64,000 nt of DNA from DATAOG01 sp963753685 (GTDB taxonomy: Bacteria > Pseudomonadota > Alphaproteobacteria > Geminicoccales > Geminicoccaceae). Shown in pieces: positions 1 through 8,104 of the stretch (position 1 is its first letter; each line of letters begins with the position of its first letter). Both the position numbers and the translations under genes were made by a program. The stretch is taken from the NCBI GenBank assembly GCA_963753685.1, contig CAVWDE010000014.1, positions 1-64,000 of the forward strand. Reading direction: 5' to 3'. Below the pieces are notes generated by a model. It was not told the DNA's origin. It did no database searches and saw only the letters and a program-made list of their open reading frames with translations.

Positions 1-367
1 CGATCAGCACGGCGCCCGTCTCGATCACTGCGTCGACGCACAGGTGCTGGCCGCCCGACCACGGGAACAGCAGCGGCACCTCGAGGCGCACCGCCGACGC
101 TGGCCAGTCCCACGCCTCGGCGCCCGGCAGCGGCGGAAGGTCGGCCGGCCGCAGCAGGAACGCTCCGAACGTGTACGGGGCCGGCGCCGCCGACGACTCC
201 GAGCTGGTGAACTTGTCGCTGGCGATCTCGTTGCCCGGGACGCGGCCGTAGATATCGCGGATGAGGTCGATTGGCACGCCGGGCAGCAGCGTTGCGGCCA
301 GCGGCTCGAAGTCGTCGGTGACGCGGTCAGTCTGCAGTGTATTCTCCAGCGTGTTGTGTGCGGTCAA
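1..367 (-). CDS. Hypothetical protein, N-terminal part (runs off the window edge)
   Basis: An open minus-strand frame runs from a TTG at 367 to the window edge without a stop. It reads like real protein, with stretches such as LLPGVPIDLIRDIYGRVPGN and SDKFTSSESSAAP and evenly GC-rich third positions. The TTG overlaps the TGA of the upstream excalibur pseudogene as TTGA, an arrangement typical of translational coupling, which is why this start was chosen. I do not recognise the family securely. The GRVPGNEI...SSESSA pattern vaguely recalls plasmid-borne PD-(D/E)XK-like restriction enzymes, but that is a guess. The C-terminal half lies outside the window. Confidence 0.45.
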   Translation of the reverse strand, partial: MTAHNTLENTLQTDRVTDDFEPLAATLLPGVPIDLIRDIYGRVPGNEIASDKFTSSESSAAPAPYTFGAFLLRPADLPPLPGAEAWDWPASAVRLEVPLLFPWSGGQHLCVDAVIETGAVLI

Positions 368-640
368 CGCCGGCGCGACCCCCACGGCTCGCAGGCGATG
401 CCGTCGCGGTCGCGATCGTGGGCTCCGCCAGTAGCTGGGCTGCCCCCGCCACGCGGAGGCAAGACCGACGACGCGTGCCGCGGCGTAGTTCGGGGCGGCC
501 AACAAGTGCCTGGCCGTCATCAGCGGTGGCCACGGTGATAGGATCGCCAAGCCGAGATAGGCGGCTGCGGTCCCGGCAGCGACCAGCGCGGCAGCCTTGC
601 CCCGGCGATAGATACGACCAAGCGTGTCATAGCCGGTCAC
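364..640 (-). pseudogene. Excalibur calcium-binding-domain protein, frameshifted
   Basis: Starting from a GTG at 640, the frame encodes a short basic head (GRIYRRGK), one hydrophobic membrane segment (ALVAAGTAAAYLGLAIL) and then PNYAAARVVGLASAWRGQPS. This is the first half of an excalibur domain, a small extracellular Ca2+-binding fold. The second half, HDRDRDGIACEPWG, with the diagnostic DRDxDGxACE signature, is in a different frame and ends at a TGA (364-366). The shift lies near 425-440. The usual invariant Cys in PNC is a Tyr here. Family members are small membrane-anchored or secreted proteins common on alphaproteobacterial plasmids. Either the gene is dead or one or two bases are misread. 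Confidence 0.6.
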
Positions 641-910
641 GTCGCCCTTAGAGGCGTCGATCCCGATCTTGCCGAGCAGGGTGTGTTGCAGGCCGGGGCG
701 GTCAGCGTGAACATCCAGCCGACCCGCGCGGTACCGCGATGCCGGGCCTTGCGCAGGCCTCACGCGTCTTGATCCAGCCGAACGCCTCCTCGATCCGCTT
801 GCGCACCCGCACGCCCGCGGCATAGCCGGGGTGGCGCGTGGTCCGAGCGTCGATCGCCGAGCGCCGGCCGGCATGCTCTGAGCGACCTGCAGGGTGACAT
901 TCAGGGCGCG
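640..910 (-). pseudogene. IS5-family transposase, C-terminal remnant
   Basis: Minus-strand reading recovers the characteristic end of IS5-type DDE transposases in pieces. These are ALNVTLQVAQ, then a shift to IDARTTRHPGYAAGVRVRKR followed by IEEAFGWIKT, then another shift to LRKARHRGTARVGWMFTLTA. The family's catalytic glutamate region (KRIEExFGWIK) is present, but the N-terminal two thirds and an intact frame are missing. No clear terminal inverted repeats are visible. It is a decayed insertion-sequence fragment lying directly upstream of the excalibur pseudogene. Confidence 0.7.
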
Positions 911-1203
911 CGAGACCGCGTGGAAATGATCACATGGGGTCCCGGTCGTCCGGTACGGCGATGCCGAGATCGGCGAGAGCGTTCAGAACGACCGCGCGGC
1001 TGAGCGGAGAAAACGATCGCTCTTGCCCCGCCTCCCAATCCGAAGTCGTTCTCGCGCTCGGTCGGCGATCGATGCCATCGTAAGCTTGCACGCATGCGTT
1101 GTGTTGCCCCGGTTCAGCTCTCACAGCTGCGTCATTGACGAGCCTGGGGCGGCCACGCATCCTCAATTCAAGTCGGCCACGACTTCCAGGTAGCGGCGAC
1201 ACG

Positions 1204-1725
1204 GTGATCTTCCACTTGAGAGACCTGTTCTCGTGGCTCGGGTCATTGTTTCGACGGAACCGACCAACGCCTCCAGCTCTCGGGGAACCAACCCGGACCA
1301 TGGCCGAACTCGTGAAGCCGCTCGCGTCCGTTCTGCAGGCGCTCCTCCAGAAGGAGCAGCAGCTCGATGCCCTCGAGCTCGCCGCTGAAGTTCCCGACCG
1401 CGACCAGCTCGATCTGTGGCGCCGCACCAACCTGCAAGCGATCGGGGCGCTCGAGCAGGCGATCGCCTGCCTGCCCGCGAGCACCCTCGACGAGGCCACC
1501 GTCCAGGTGCTGATCGCGGAAGGCACCTTGAGCAGTCTGGCCGACGAGCTGCCCGAGACGGACGCCGTCGGGGACCGGATCGAGACCGCGGCTCGTCTGA
1601 TCAAGGCGGCCCTGCCGGTGATTGCCACGAGCGCCGGCATCGACCTCGATCAATATGGCGGCCGGCGCTACGGCCATTCAGGGGGTCACTGGCCGTTCTC
1701 GCCGGATCGGCTTCCGGAGCCGTAA
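1204..1725 (+). CDS. Hypothetical helical protein
   Basis: An open frame whose product from the GTG at 1204 is about 173 residues. It is rich in Leu, Ala and Glu, and helices such as VLQALLQKEQQLDALELAAE and ALEQAIACLPASTL dominate. The start is uncertain. An ATG at 1300 (MAELVKPL) gives a compact core, the GTG at 1204 adds HLRDLFSWLGSLFRR, and an ATG at 1099 adds sequence that looks non-coding. No ribosome binding site decides between them. I recognise no family. Its position among decayed mobile genes suggests an accessory gene. Confidence 0.4.
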   Translation: MIFHLRDLFSWLGSLFRRNRPTPPALGEPTRTMAELVKPLASVLQALLQKEQQLDALELAAEVPDRDQLDLWRRTNLQAIGALEQAIACLPASTLDEATVQVLIAEGTLSSLADELPETDAVGDRIETAARLIKAALPVIATSAGIDLDQYGGRRYGHSGGHWPFSPDRLPEP

Positions 1726-1953
1726 GCCGCCGGCCCCGCCGGGCGCCGCCCTGACGCTCGGTCCCAACGCGCCGGGCCCTGAAACAGCGGCTGCGGCGAG
1801 GCTTCCACCCATGGCCCGGGCGCGCCGATCTGGCGCTTCTGGCCATGACGCGCTAGGGACGAGGATGTGCAGTCGGCGAGAAGCTGCCGACGAGGCTGCA
1901 GTGGTCGACGCCTGACGCGTGACGCTTGCGCGCTCGGTCGAAGGATCGGCGGT

Positions 1954-2343
1954 TCAGCGGAGGAAGTCGCGGGGGTCGTACAATCGGGATGTCTGGTAGC
2001 CGCAGCCGCAACGTAAATCGTGCTGCTCGATCCCTTCGGCGCCGAACTCAGGGTGCGACCGGGCGGCGATTATCACCAGGGTCAGCTGATGGCAGCGCGG
2101 GCATTTGCGGCTGCGATGCAGGGGCACCAATTCAGCCTCGAGAGCTTCAACCTTCTGCTCCAGTCGCATCACAAGCGCCACCAAGCGGCCAAATTCGGCC
2201 ACCAAGCGAGGAGTGGTCTGAGGGGCACGTGTATGCGTCGGGACGCCCGCCATGGTGTCGAGCACCGCATCAAACAGACGAGTGTTCTCGTCCACATCGA
2301 TAAGCTTTAAGTGCGGCGATCCGGCGTCGTCCATTGGTGGCAC
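1954..2343 (-). CDS. Small coiled-coil / zinc-ribbon protein of unknown function
   Basis: A 129-residue protein. The N-terminal half contains an amphipathic helix (LVALVMRLEQKVEALEAEL, about residues 55-73) likely to form a coiled coil. The C-terminal part is a probable zinc ribbon with paired cysteines (CPRCHQ and, about 27 residues later, CGCGY), ending YDPRDFLR. This layout fits a small oligomeric nucleic-acid- or protein-binding factor, but I know no assigned function. Coding quality is good and the upstream 40 bases are AT-rich, consistent with a promoter. There is no operon partner on the same strand. Confidence 0.55.
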   Translation of the reverse strand: MPPMDDAGSPHLKLIDVDENTRLFDAVLDTMAGVPTHTRAPQTTPRLVAEFGRLVALVMRLEQKVEALEAELVPLHRSRKCPRCHQLTLVIIAARSHPEFGAEGIEQHDLRCGCGYQTSRLYDPRDFLR

Positions 2344-2810
2344 TCCGGGATCCTTTGCGACAGTTTAGCGGCAATCTGGCTGCAGATTATAACAAAAAAT
2401 GAGCAACTTTTGATGGAATCGCTCTACCCACGGTATAGGGCTGCGGGCAGCGCTACCAGGCGGGGAAAAGCCTTTCCAGGCGCATCGCCTTCGGAGCAAT
2501 GGCCAAGATCGTCAACAGCGCCCCGCCCAGCGTCTACCGCGCTTTTGGCCAAGCTCTCCTCTCGCGCATGCGGGAGAGGAGACGCGGACAGCTCGGAATT
2601 CGTGAACCCGGGTAGCGGGTACGCCGAGTTGAATTCGCCTCAATAGGGGTAGAGAAACAGTTCGGGGAAGCTCTGGGTCAGCACGAGAGGCTGCCGAACA
2701 GCGCCACCGTCGGGGCGGCTGGCAGTAACCAATACTTCTTGCGAAGGCACAGAAACCGCCAGAGCTGGGCGAAGAATGGCATCGGAACCGCTTCGAACTG
2801 GATGGACATT
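2344..2810. other. Intergenic, no gene supported
   Basis: I see no convincing coding sequence here. A short AT-rich tract at about 2380-2412 (GATTATAACAAAAAATGAG) stands out from the GC-rich background and could hold the promoter of the minus-strand zinc-ribbon gene. The rest consists of short frames without natural-looking protein. Confidence 0.4.
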
Positions 2811-3277
2811 CTATTCGAGGAAGTCGAGCAGGATGCCCGCATCGTGGCCCGTGCGGTGCCGTCGCGGGTCGAGCATGACCATCTTGTCTGCAGGCCGGCG
2901 GGAGCACTTGTCGTCAGCTGGGCGAAGCTGGCAAGGAGGCGTTCCTTGCAGACTGCGCATACTGCACCGGCCTGAATCGCTAAATTCCGGATCTCGGTCC
3001 CGGCTTCGGCGACCAGTGCGACGACGGGGCGAGGTTTCGCCGTCCGGATCAGAGATCGGAACACCTCTATGTCCTGCATGGCCACCGAGCAGAAAATCGC
3101 ATCGATGGCCTCACGTCTGAGGACATCCTCGGCAGCGGAGAAGCTTGCAGCTGTGACGATAGCGGAAGCGGCTTGGCTCGCCCGCATGACCTGAGCAAGC
3201 ACTGCGGTGTCGACCGGGTCACGCTCAACGAGGAGGACCCGGAGCACTGGCTCGGCATCAGCTCTGACGATGTCCAT
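2811..3277 (-). pseudogene. Degenerate response-regulator receiver domain, frameshifted
   Basis: The first about 120 residues resemble a stand-alone CheY-like receiver. They show an acidic pocket (LLVERD), alternating helices and strands, and a conserved Lys near the end (VCKERLL). The usual phospho-acceptor Asp is replaced: the strand reads DAIFCSVAM instead of a DxxxxD-type segment. Near 2895 the frame shifts; the natural C-terminus (ADKMVMLDPRRHRTGHDAGI and then LLDFLE) is in another frame and stops at 2811. Unshifted translation would instead run on as nonsense to 2678. A similar domain lies at 3757-4126. Sensing by phosphorylation is unlikely. Confidence 0.5.
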
Positions 3278-3319
3278 GATCGCCCCTTGCTTCGCTGCCG
3301 TTGGCTCTTGGGAGCGCGC

Positions 3320-3571
3320 CTACGCCTGCGGCGCGGCGGTCGCAAGCCGTCGACGCTTTGGCAGCGACCTATCCTGAACTGTCCTGCCAGGAGTCCATTG
3401 AAGGGCACTGGCAAGACACCATCCGAAGAAAGCGCCGACGAGGCCAGCAGTCACACTGGTCCCGAACGCCCGAGCCAATGGCAGGACGGCGTCCTGGTAG
3501 ACGAAGGCGCCGGCGAGCGACGCCATCGTGATCATCGAGCAGAGTGCGGCAGCTCGGAGCCTGGTTTCCAC
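3320..3571 (-). CDS. Small hydrophobic membrane protein, hypothetical
   Basis: An 83-residue frame. Two hydrophobic stretches (ALCSMITMASLAGAFVY and AGLVGAFFGWCLASAL) look like membrane helices joined by a short loop, followed by a basic tail (GRTVQDRSLPKRRR) expected to be cytoplasmic. I do not recognise a family. It lies between the two degenerate receiver genes on the same strand, so the three may once have been a unit. It could be a chance frame, but the hydrophobic pattern argues mildly for coding. Confidence 0.35.
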   Translation of the reverse strand: METRLRAAALCSMITMASLAGAFVYQDAVLPLARAFGTSVTAGLVGAFFGWCLASALQWTPGRTVQDRSLPKRRRLATAAPQA

Positions 3572-3756
3572 GGAGGGGACTCTCGTAGATAGCGTGTTGG
3601 TGAATAGAAATATCTATCTGTGATTGAATTCCGCGTCAAGCGCGACCGCTTCACCTGTACGGTGCGACGGTGCGTGATCTGTGCCTCTCTGCCAAAGCGC
3701 CTACCGATCCCAGCGATACCGACTGGCATGAGCCGAGCCCGGGCAAGGTGTACCAG

Positions 3757-4126
3757 TCAGCTTGAGCTCGGCCTCACGCCGCAGCTGTGAGACCAAAACT
3801 CAGGCTTACTGCACACGCAAGACGCTCCCGCCTCGAGCGCTTCCTGCCGCTGGCTGTCGTCGCAGCGCTCCACGAGGCCGATGACCACGGATTCGCCCGA
3901 CTTGTTGGCGAACCAATGGATCGTTCGGGGATGCGTCCGGCCATCGAGACCTGAGGCAACGAAGATGGCCGCGACCGGCTCGTGCATCAGCATGCTCTGG
4001 GCTTCGGCCAAGCTGATTGCCAGCCGCACCCCGAGATGAAAACATAGTCTCTCGATCGCTCTGACAGCGATCGCACCTTACCCTGGCTGCGGTCCGCGAC
4101 GAGCAGCTTGGATACGCCCCCTGCTT
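3757..4126 (-). pseudogene. Second degenerate receiver-like domain, frameshifted
   Basis: The readable part (from ATG at 4029) begins RLAISLAEAQSMLMHEPVAA and continues through VVIGLVERCDDSQRQEALEA to ASCVCSKPEF. It matches a receiver fold from the second helix onward, including the terminal Lys. A plausible first strand and helix (KLLVADRSQGKVRSLSERSR) sits upstream in another frame, implying a shift near 4030-4050. As in its relative at 2811-3277, the phospho-acceptor Asp is absent (AIFVASGLDG). The two share layout, which suggests old paralogues. No output domain is present. Confidence 0.45.
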
Positions 4127-4536
4127 GCCTCGGGGCTCGACCTAGATAGACCGTATTGCGGCGCTCAGGCGATGGCCGGCGCTGCGAAGAGGTCGCCGCC
4201 GGGCGTGAGGTCGCGGCGGGCGGCGCCCGCGATCCACGGCCTGGACCTGTCGAGGAACGCCATTGGCGGCGGATGGAGGAGGCATTGGCGCGGACTGTGG
4301 AGCCCGATAACGACGACCCGGCATCGGCTCGGCTCTCCTCGATGCGTCCGCCCGCGCGGCAGGTGCTCCACAGTGACTGCATCGCCCGCCAGTCTGCCGC
4401 CCGAGAAAAAATTGGAATCGACGCGCATTTGAACAATGTTGGTGCATATGCTGGTCGAGTTCCGTTGACCGAGCGCTGCACTTGTGATTGCCTCGGCTCA
4501 AGCTCGCGCTCGCGACCGGACGAAGGTGGCTCAACC
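4127..4536. other. Intergenic, no gene supported
   Basis: Long frames exist on both strands but none gives natural-looking protein; they are low-complexity Arg/Ala/Pro translations typical of GC-rich non-coding DNA. A GAAGGTGG just before 4537 could serve as ribosome binding site for the following small gene. Confidence 0.35.
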
Positions 4537-4770
4537 ATGAAGAGTACGGCTATGAGCTACGAGCAGGCACCGGAACCGCCGATACATCGTATCCGGGAGG
4601 AGTTCCGCCGCAGTGCACGCGATCCTGCGATCGCCAGCAACGCCCTGAAGCTAGCAGATGAGATCGTCGCCACGCTTTCAACTTCCGATCCCGAGGACGC
4701 GCGCCGGCTGATCAAGCTGGTGCGTGACTTGTTTGACACACTTGAGCCGGGAATTGCGCGGCAGGAGTAG
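4537..4770 (+). CDS. Small hypothetical protein
   Basis: A 77-residue protein starting at an ATG preceded by GAAGGTGG about 9 bases upstream; a second ATG at 4552 is possible. It is helical and acidic, with DPAIASNALKLADEIVATL and DARRLIKLVRDLFDTLEPG. I recognise no family. The composition (balanced charges, regular Leu spacing) supports real coding, in contrast to the frame preceding it. It is followed by about 180 bases of intergenic DNA and then the RadC-like gene. Confidence 0.5.
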   Translation: MKSTAMSYEQAPEPPIHRIREEFRRSARDPAIASNALKLADEIVATLSTSDPEDARRLIKLVRDLFDTLEPGIARQE

Positions 4771-4914
4771 ACGCACCCAGTCCGGCAGCTGTTGAGCTCT
4801 CTTAAGACGCTCAGTCAGACCCTTGCGCGCCAGAGTTGATGGCGAACCTGAGGTTGCCGGAAAACCAAACGACTGACACATGGCGCTGGTCAACGCGGCG
4901 TAACTTCGTTATTC

Positions 4915-4927
4915 CAACTATAAGTTG
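4915..4927. promoter_or_regulatory. Possible operator, inverted repeat before the RadC-like gene
   Basis: CAACT-ATA-AGTTG is a perfect 5-bp inverted repeat in an AT-rich island about 20 bases upstream of the GTG at 4948. It could be an operator or part of a promoter; the arms are short and chance is possible. Confidence 0.25.
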
Positions 4928-4947
4928 AAAAACAGAGAGCGTCTGCG

Positions 4948-5616
4948 GTGTCCCACGTAGCTGAAGCGGGTCAGCCATGGGTCGAACAGCCTCAGGAGGA
5001 TGCTCCTGCGGACGAGGCCCTTTGGGTTGCCCAGTTGCTCGCGGCGGGCGGCGACCCGACGCCGCAGTTGGAGCGCGCGCGAGTTCTGTTGCGCGCGCTT
5101 GGTGGTTTGAGCGGGCTCCTGAGCGCCAACCCTGAGCAGCTTGCGGCTGCGGATCTCCTGGAGGGTGGAGAGGTGCCGGTGCTCGCGGCGGTGCAGCAGA
5201 TCGTGAGCTCGGCAGGTGGCCGGCCGGTGATCGGCTCGTTCCATGCGCTCAAGCGCTTCCTGCGCGGGCAAACGGTGGGGGAGGGCGTTGCCGTCACGCG
5301 GGCTCTGCTGCTCGGCGAGCAGCACCGGTTGCACGCCGACATGGTGCTCGCGAGAGGCGGCGGTCTCCTGAGCAAGGATGAGCTTCAAAGCCTCATCCGG
5401 TCATGCCTCGAGCATCGCGCCTTCGCCGTGGTCCTTGCCCGGTCGGCGCATCGGGCCGAGTCAGCGATGCTGGAGTTAGCCAGAGAGGCGAGCGTGGTGG
5501 CCGGCTCGCTCGAGATGCTGGAAATGCGTCTGTTGGACTACGTCCTGGTCGGCCCCTCGGAGATCTTGCGAGTCCCATGGTGCCGGGCGTCTGCCGCCAC
5601 CTCGTTGGCATCCTGA
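4948..5616 (+). pseudogene. RadC/JAB-like protein lacking the metal motif, 3' end truncated
   Basis: From the GTG at 4948 the product has RadC architecture: an N-terminal helix-hairpin-helix-like region (VLLRALGGLSGLLSANPEQL), then the JAB-fold part (ALLLGEQHRLHADMVLARGG, followed by DELQSLIRSCLEHRAFAVVL and further on LDYVLVG). RadC proteins carry a JAMM zinc motif HNHPSGD after the second segment. Here that place reads ARSAHRAES, so the metal ligands are gone. The last about 15 residues (LRVPWCRAS...) do not fit RadC and come from the adjoining IS3 remnant. The gene is therefore probably cut off near 5565. RadC-like genes often ride on mobile elements. Confidence 0.6.
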
Positions 5617-6515
5617 AGCCCGAGAGCTCGATCGTGGAGCGGTGAGACACCGCGTTGCAGGTCTAAGCCCGCCGCCGTGAGCGCGGCAAAGCTTGCCGCG
5701 CTGCGGCGGCGGGCGTAACCATGGGCCGACGACGAGCGGTTGTGGCTGTCCTTGAAGGCGTGGAGGGCCAGGCGCAGCTCCTCGACGGTGTCGAAGCGGC
5801 GCCCCCAAAGCAGGTTCTCCTTCAGAGTCCAGCTGGAGCGCTCGACACAGCCGTTGCCCTCGGGCTCGCGCACGAAGGCGGGCGAGCTCGCGATGCCGAG
5901 GAAGACGAGCTCGCGCTGGAAGTCGTCGGCGACGAACTGGCTGCTGTGGTCGTGCCGCAGCTGCAGGCCTTCGGCGATGGCCTCGCCGAAGGCACCAAAC
6001 AGGTGCGAACGGCCTGGCGGAGCGGCTCGAGCGCTTCGAACCGGGTCGCGCGGCGGGCAGCGTGGATGCCCAGGCACTCGGTCGAGGCGTGATGGACGGT
6101 GACGAAGACCGCGGCCTGGCCCTCTCCGGTCAGGGTCGAGGTCAGATCAGTGCCCCACATGTCGACCCGCTCGGCTCGGATCGTGCCGTCGTGGCCTTCG
6201 GGCCGTGCCGCCTCGCCCGACCCGGCCTGGCGCCAGCAAGTCGTGGGGCCCGCATCAGTCGCAGGACGCGGCGCTTGGAGGTGCGGATGCTGGCGAAGCG
6301 CAGCCGCACCCAGACCTTGCGGTAGCCCTCACCGTGGAAGGAACACGCGGCCAGCAGCTCGCAGATCGCCGCGACCAGCGCCGCGTCCGACATGGGCCCG
6401 AGCGGGCCGGGCCGCCACCTAGGGCGCGTCGCGTCGCACCGCCGATGACGATAGATAGTGGCCCGGGACGCGCCCCAGATCCGGGTCACCAACAGGACGC
6501 TCGACATGTTTGCAG
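5560..6515 (-). pseudogene. IS3-family transposase (OrfB), multiply frameshifted
   Basis: Minus-strand pieces in three frames assemble into an IS3 OrfB. The HTH_21-type head reads VTRIWGASRATIYRHR and LLAACSFHGEGYRKVWVRLR. The rve core begins MWGTDLTSTLTGEGQAAVFV with the first catalytic Asp, continues with TVHHASTECLGIHAARRATR, then LRHDHSSQFVADDFQRELVF with the second Asp, and ends with VREPEGNGCVERSSWTLKEN, where the third catalytic residue (the Glu) sits in CVER. At least two or three frame changes lie between these blocks. OrfA is not visible. The element cut the RadC-like gene on one side and the phage terminase gene on the other. Confidence 0.75.
5667..5714. repeat. 48-nt near-perfect hairpin
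   Basis: An outer 11-bp stem (GCCCGCCGCCG at 5667-5677 with CGGCGGCGGGC at 5704-5714) encloses an inner 10-bp stem (AGCGCGGCAA at 5680-5689 with TTGCCGCGCT at 5693-5702). The two are separated by a small internal bulge, and the inner loop is AGC. It lies at the 3' end of the IS3 remnant and could be a transcription terminator or a recombination structure. Confidence 0.6.
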
Positions 6516-6716
6516 AGCCCGCAGGTCGCCATCCCGACCGAGGTGCCCTGGTGGAACAACCTGGCGCGGGAGCTGCGCGCGTTCCCAAACGTGCGCTACG
6601 ACGACCAGGTGGATTCGATCTCACAGTTTCTCGGCTGGATCCAGGGACGGCAGGGCCGCGGCTTCATGAATTGGGATCGCGTGACCGGACGTCCCCTCGG
6701 CACACGCCGACGCTGA
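6510..6716 (+). pseudogene. Phage terminase large subunit, C-terminal fragment
   Basis: The short product contains PWWNNLARELRAFPN followed by VRYDDQVDSISQFLGWI. This is the hallmark end of the TerL nuclease domain, in which RYDDQVD supplies the last metal-binding aspartates. TerL is the ATP-driven motor and nuclease that packages DNA into phage heads. Only about 68 of the usual 450-600 residues remain. The 5' part was replaced by the IS3 remnant, with the junction near 6500. No portal or capsid genes follow, so this is an isolated prophage or gene-transfer-agent relic. Confidence 0.75.
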
Positions 6717-6923
6717 GCATCGGCCGTGTTCGTGCACATCGCCCGAACGCAGCCTCGAGAGAGCCCGCCCGGCGGTCCGTGAGCGGGCCCTTTCGGTCCG
6801 ACATTTCCGTTGGACTTCGGCGGCGACTCGAGCGTGCATGCAAGTCACGCCTCGACGCTCTCCCGGGCTCGTCTCGGTGCAAGGCCATGGATCCACTGAT
6901 GGCCCCCAGCACCGGAGACGAGC

Positions 6924-7208
6924 ATGAGCAAAACGCCCCACCCGCAAGCGCAAGACGGCGGCCGCGCCGGACAACACCACCCGCGCGCAAGATGTCGCCG
7001 CGGGCGGACAGCAAGGAGGCGCAGCTGATTGCCCGGCTGGAGGATCGCTGGGTGTCGATGTCGCCACCCTGAGCACGGAGCTGGGCTGACAGCCGCACAG
7101 CACCCGCGCCGCCCTCACCGGCCTGCGGAAGGACGCTACACGATCGAGCGCCTCCCATCCGAGCCCGACCAGCCCGCGCGCTACCGGGTCGCGGACGCCG
7201 CGGGATGA
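6924..7208 (+). pseudogene. DUF3489 protein, decayed
   Basis: The reading starts MSKTP at an ATG preceded by GGAGACGAGC. The family pattern is recovered across three frames: RKRKTAAAPDNTTRAQDVAA, then SKEAQLIARLE, then GVDVATLSTELG, an in-frame TGA where Trp is expected, and QPHSTRAALTGLRK followed by YTIERLPSEPDQPARYRV. DUF3489 is a small winged-helix-like protein usually encoded just upstream of DUF2924 and a large serine recombinase on alphaproteobacterial mobile elements. The same neighbour appears here at 7262-7792. Confidence 0.65.
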
Positions 7209-7261
7209 GCAGGCCACCCGATTCCCCGGCCGGCAACGGTCTCGGCGCCCAGCCCGCAGAT

Positions 7262-7792
7262 CAGCCCCCACCTCAAAGCCTCGGCGGGCGGCCTCCTCGC
7301 CAGGTTCGATGATGCCCTCTCGACCGGGCGGCTTCACCTTATCCGAGAGGGGCGCGTCGTGCCGGGCCAGCTCATCTTGACACTTGACCGTGCCGTCCCT
7401 GGCCGCTGCTCTGGCCATCAACCCGGCTGCGATCGCCGATGTCGCGTTGTCCATCGAGACGCCATTCCAGCTACGCCGGCGCGGGGTCGAAGCCCGGATC
7501 GCCACCGGCCTCGAGCCACGATCGGTCGATGGCATGCTCTGCCGGACCGTCGCCCGCGCCCTGGGCTGGATGGATCAGGTCCGGGCGGGCACCTCGATCG
7601 CAGCGATCGCACAGACCGAGGGCGTCAGCGAGCGCTTTCATCTTGGCCCGGCTACCCCTTGCGCTGCTGTCGCCCCGAATCGTCGCCGGGATCGAGCAGG
7701 GCCGGCAGCCGGCCTCGCTGAGCACCGGGCTGCTGGTGTGGACGTCCCTGCCATCCGACTGGGACGAGCAAGCCCGCCTGCTCGGCTTCTAG
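7262..7792 (+). pseudogene. Large serine recombinase, C-terminal remnant
   Basis: Pieces in two or three frames give LKASAGGLLARFDDALSTGR and LHLIREGRVVPGQLIL. These are followed by FQLRRRGVEARIATGLEPR, ARALGWMDQVRAGTSIAAIA and, after a shift near 7640, LARLPLALLSPRIVAGIEQG and the terminal SDWDEQARLLGF. This is the conserved tail of large Pin/resolvase-family recombinases, which bind DNA with a helix-turn-helix (QTEGVSERF). The catalytic N-terminal serine domain is missing. With the upstream DUF3489 pseudogene it marks the scar of an integrated element. Confidence 0.6.
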
Positions 7793-7828
7793 AGCTCGCT
7801 CACGCACTTCCCTCTTCCGATAATCCGA

Positions 7829-7998
7829 TTCCCTGCTCCTCCCTGAAGTTCCCTGCAAACTCGAAGACATTCCCTGCTCGCTGGTTTAGGGAATTACCGC
7901 GCAAACCATCCGGAATCCGTGCCTTCGACGTCATCCCCACGGCGCGCCACTCGGCGTTTGAAGTTCGGATTCCCTGCAAAACCGCCCGGAACAGGGAA
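7829..7998. repeat. TTCCCTG repeat cluster
   Basis: TTCCCTG occurs directly at 7829-7835, 7849-7855, 7870-7876 and 7970-7976, and inverted (CAGGGAA) at 7992-7998, with a further TAGGGAATTA near 7887-7896. Frames through this block are open but low quality. The block lies just past the recombinase remnant and before the polysaccharide genes. Similar TTCCCTG/CAGGGAA blocks are known to me as dispersed intergenic sequences in alphaproteobacteria; that recollection is not verified here. Confidence 0.5.
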
Positions 7999-8104
7999 AA
8001 AACCGCAAGCGTGCTGTTAGGGCTCATGGTGGAGACCATAAGGTCGCGCGTGTCTGCTTGAGCTTGGCGGTCGCCTGGCCTAAGAAGGGGTCTCTTCTCG
8101 GATC

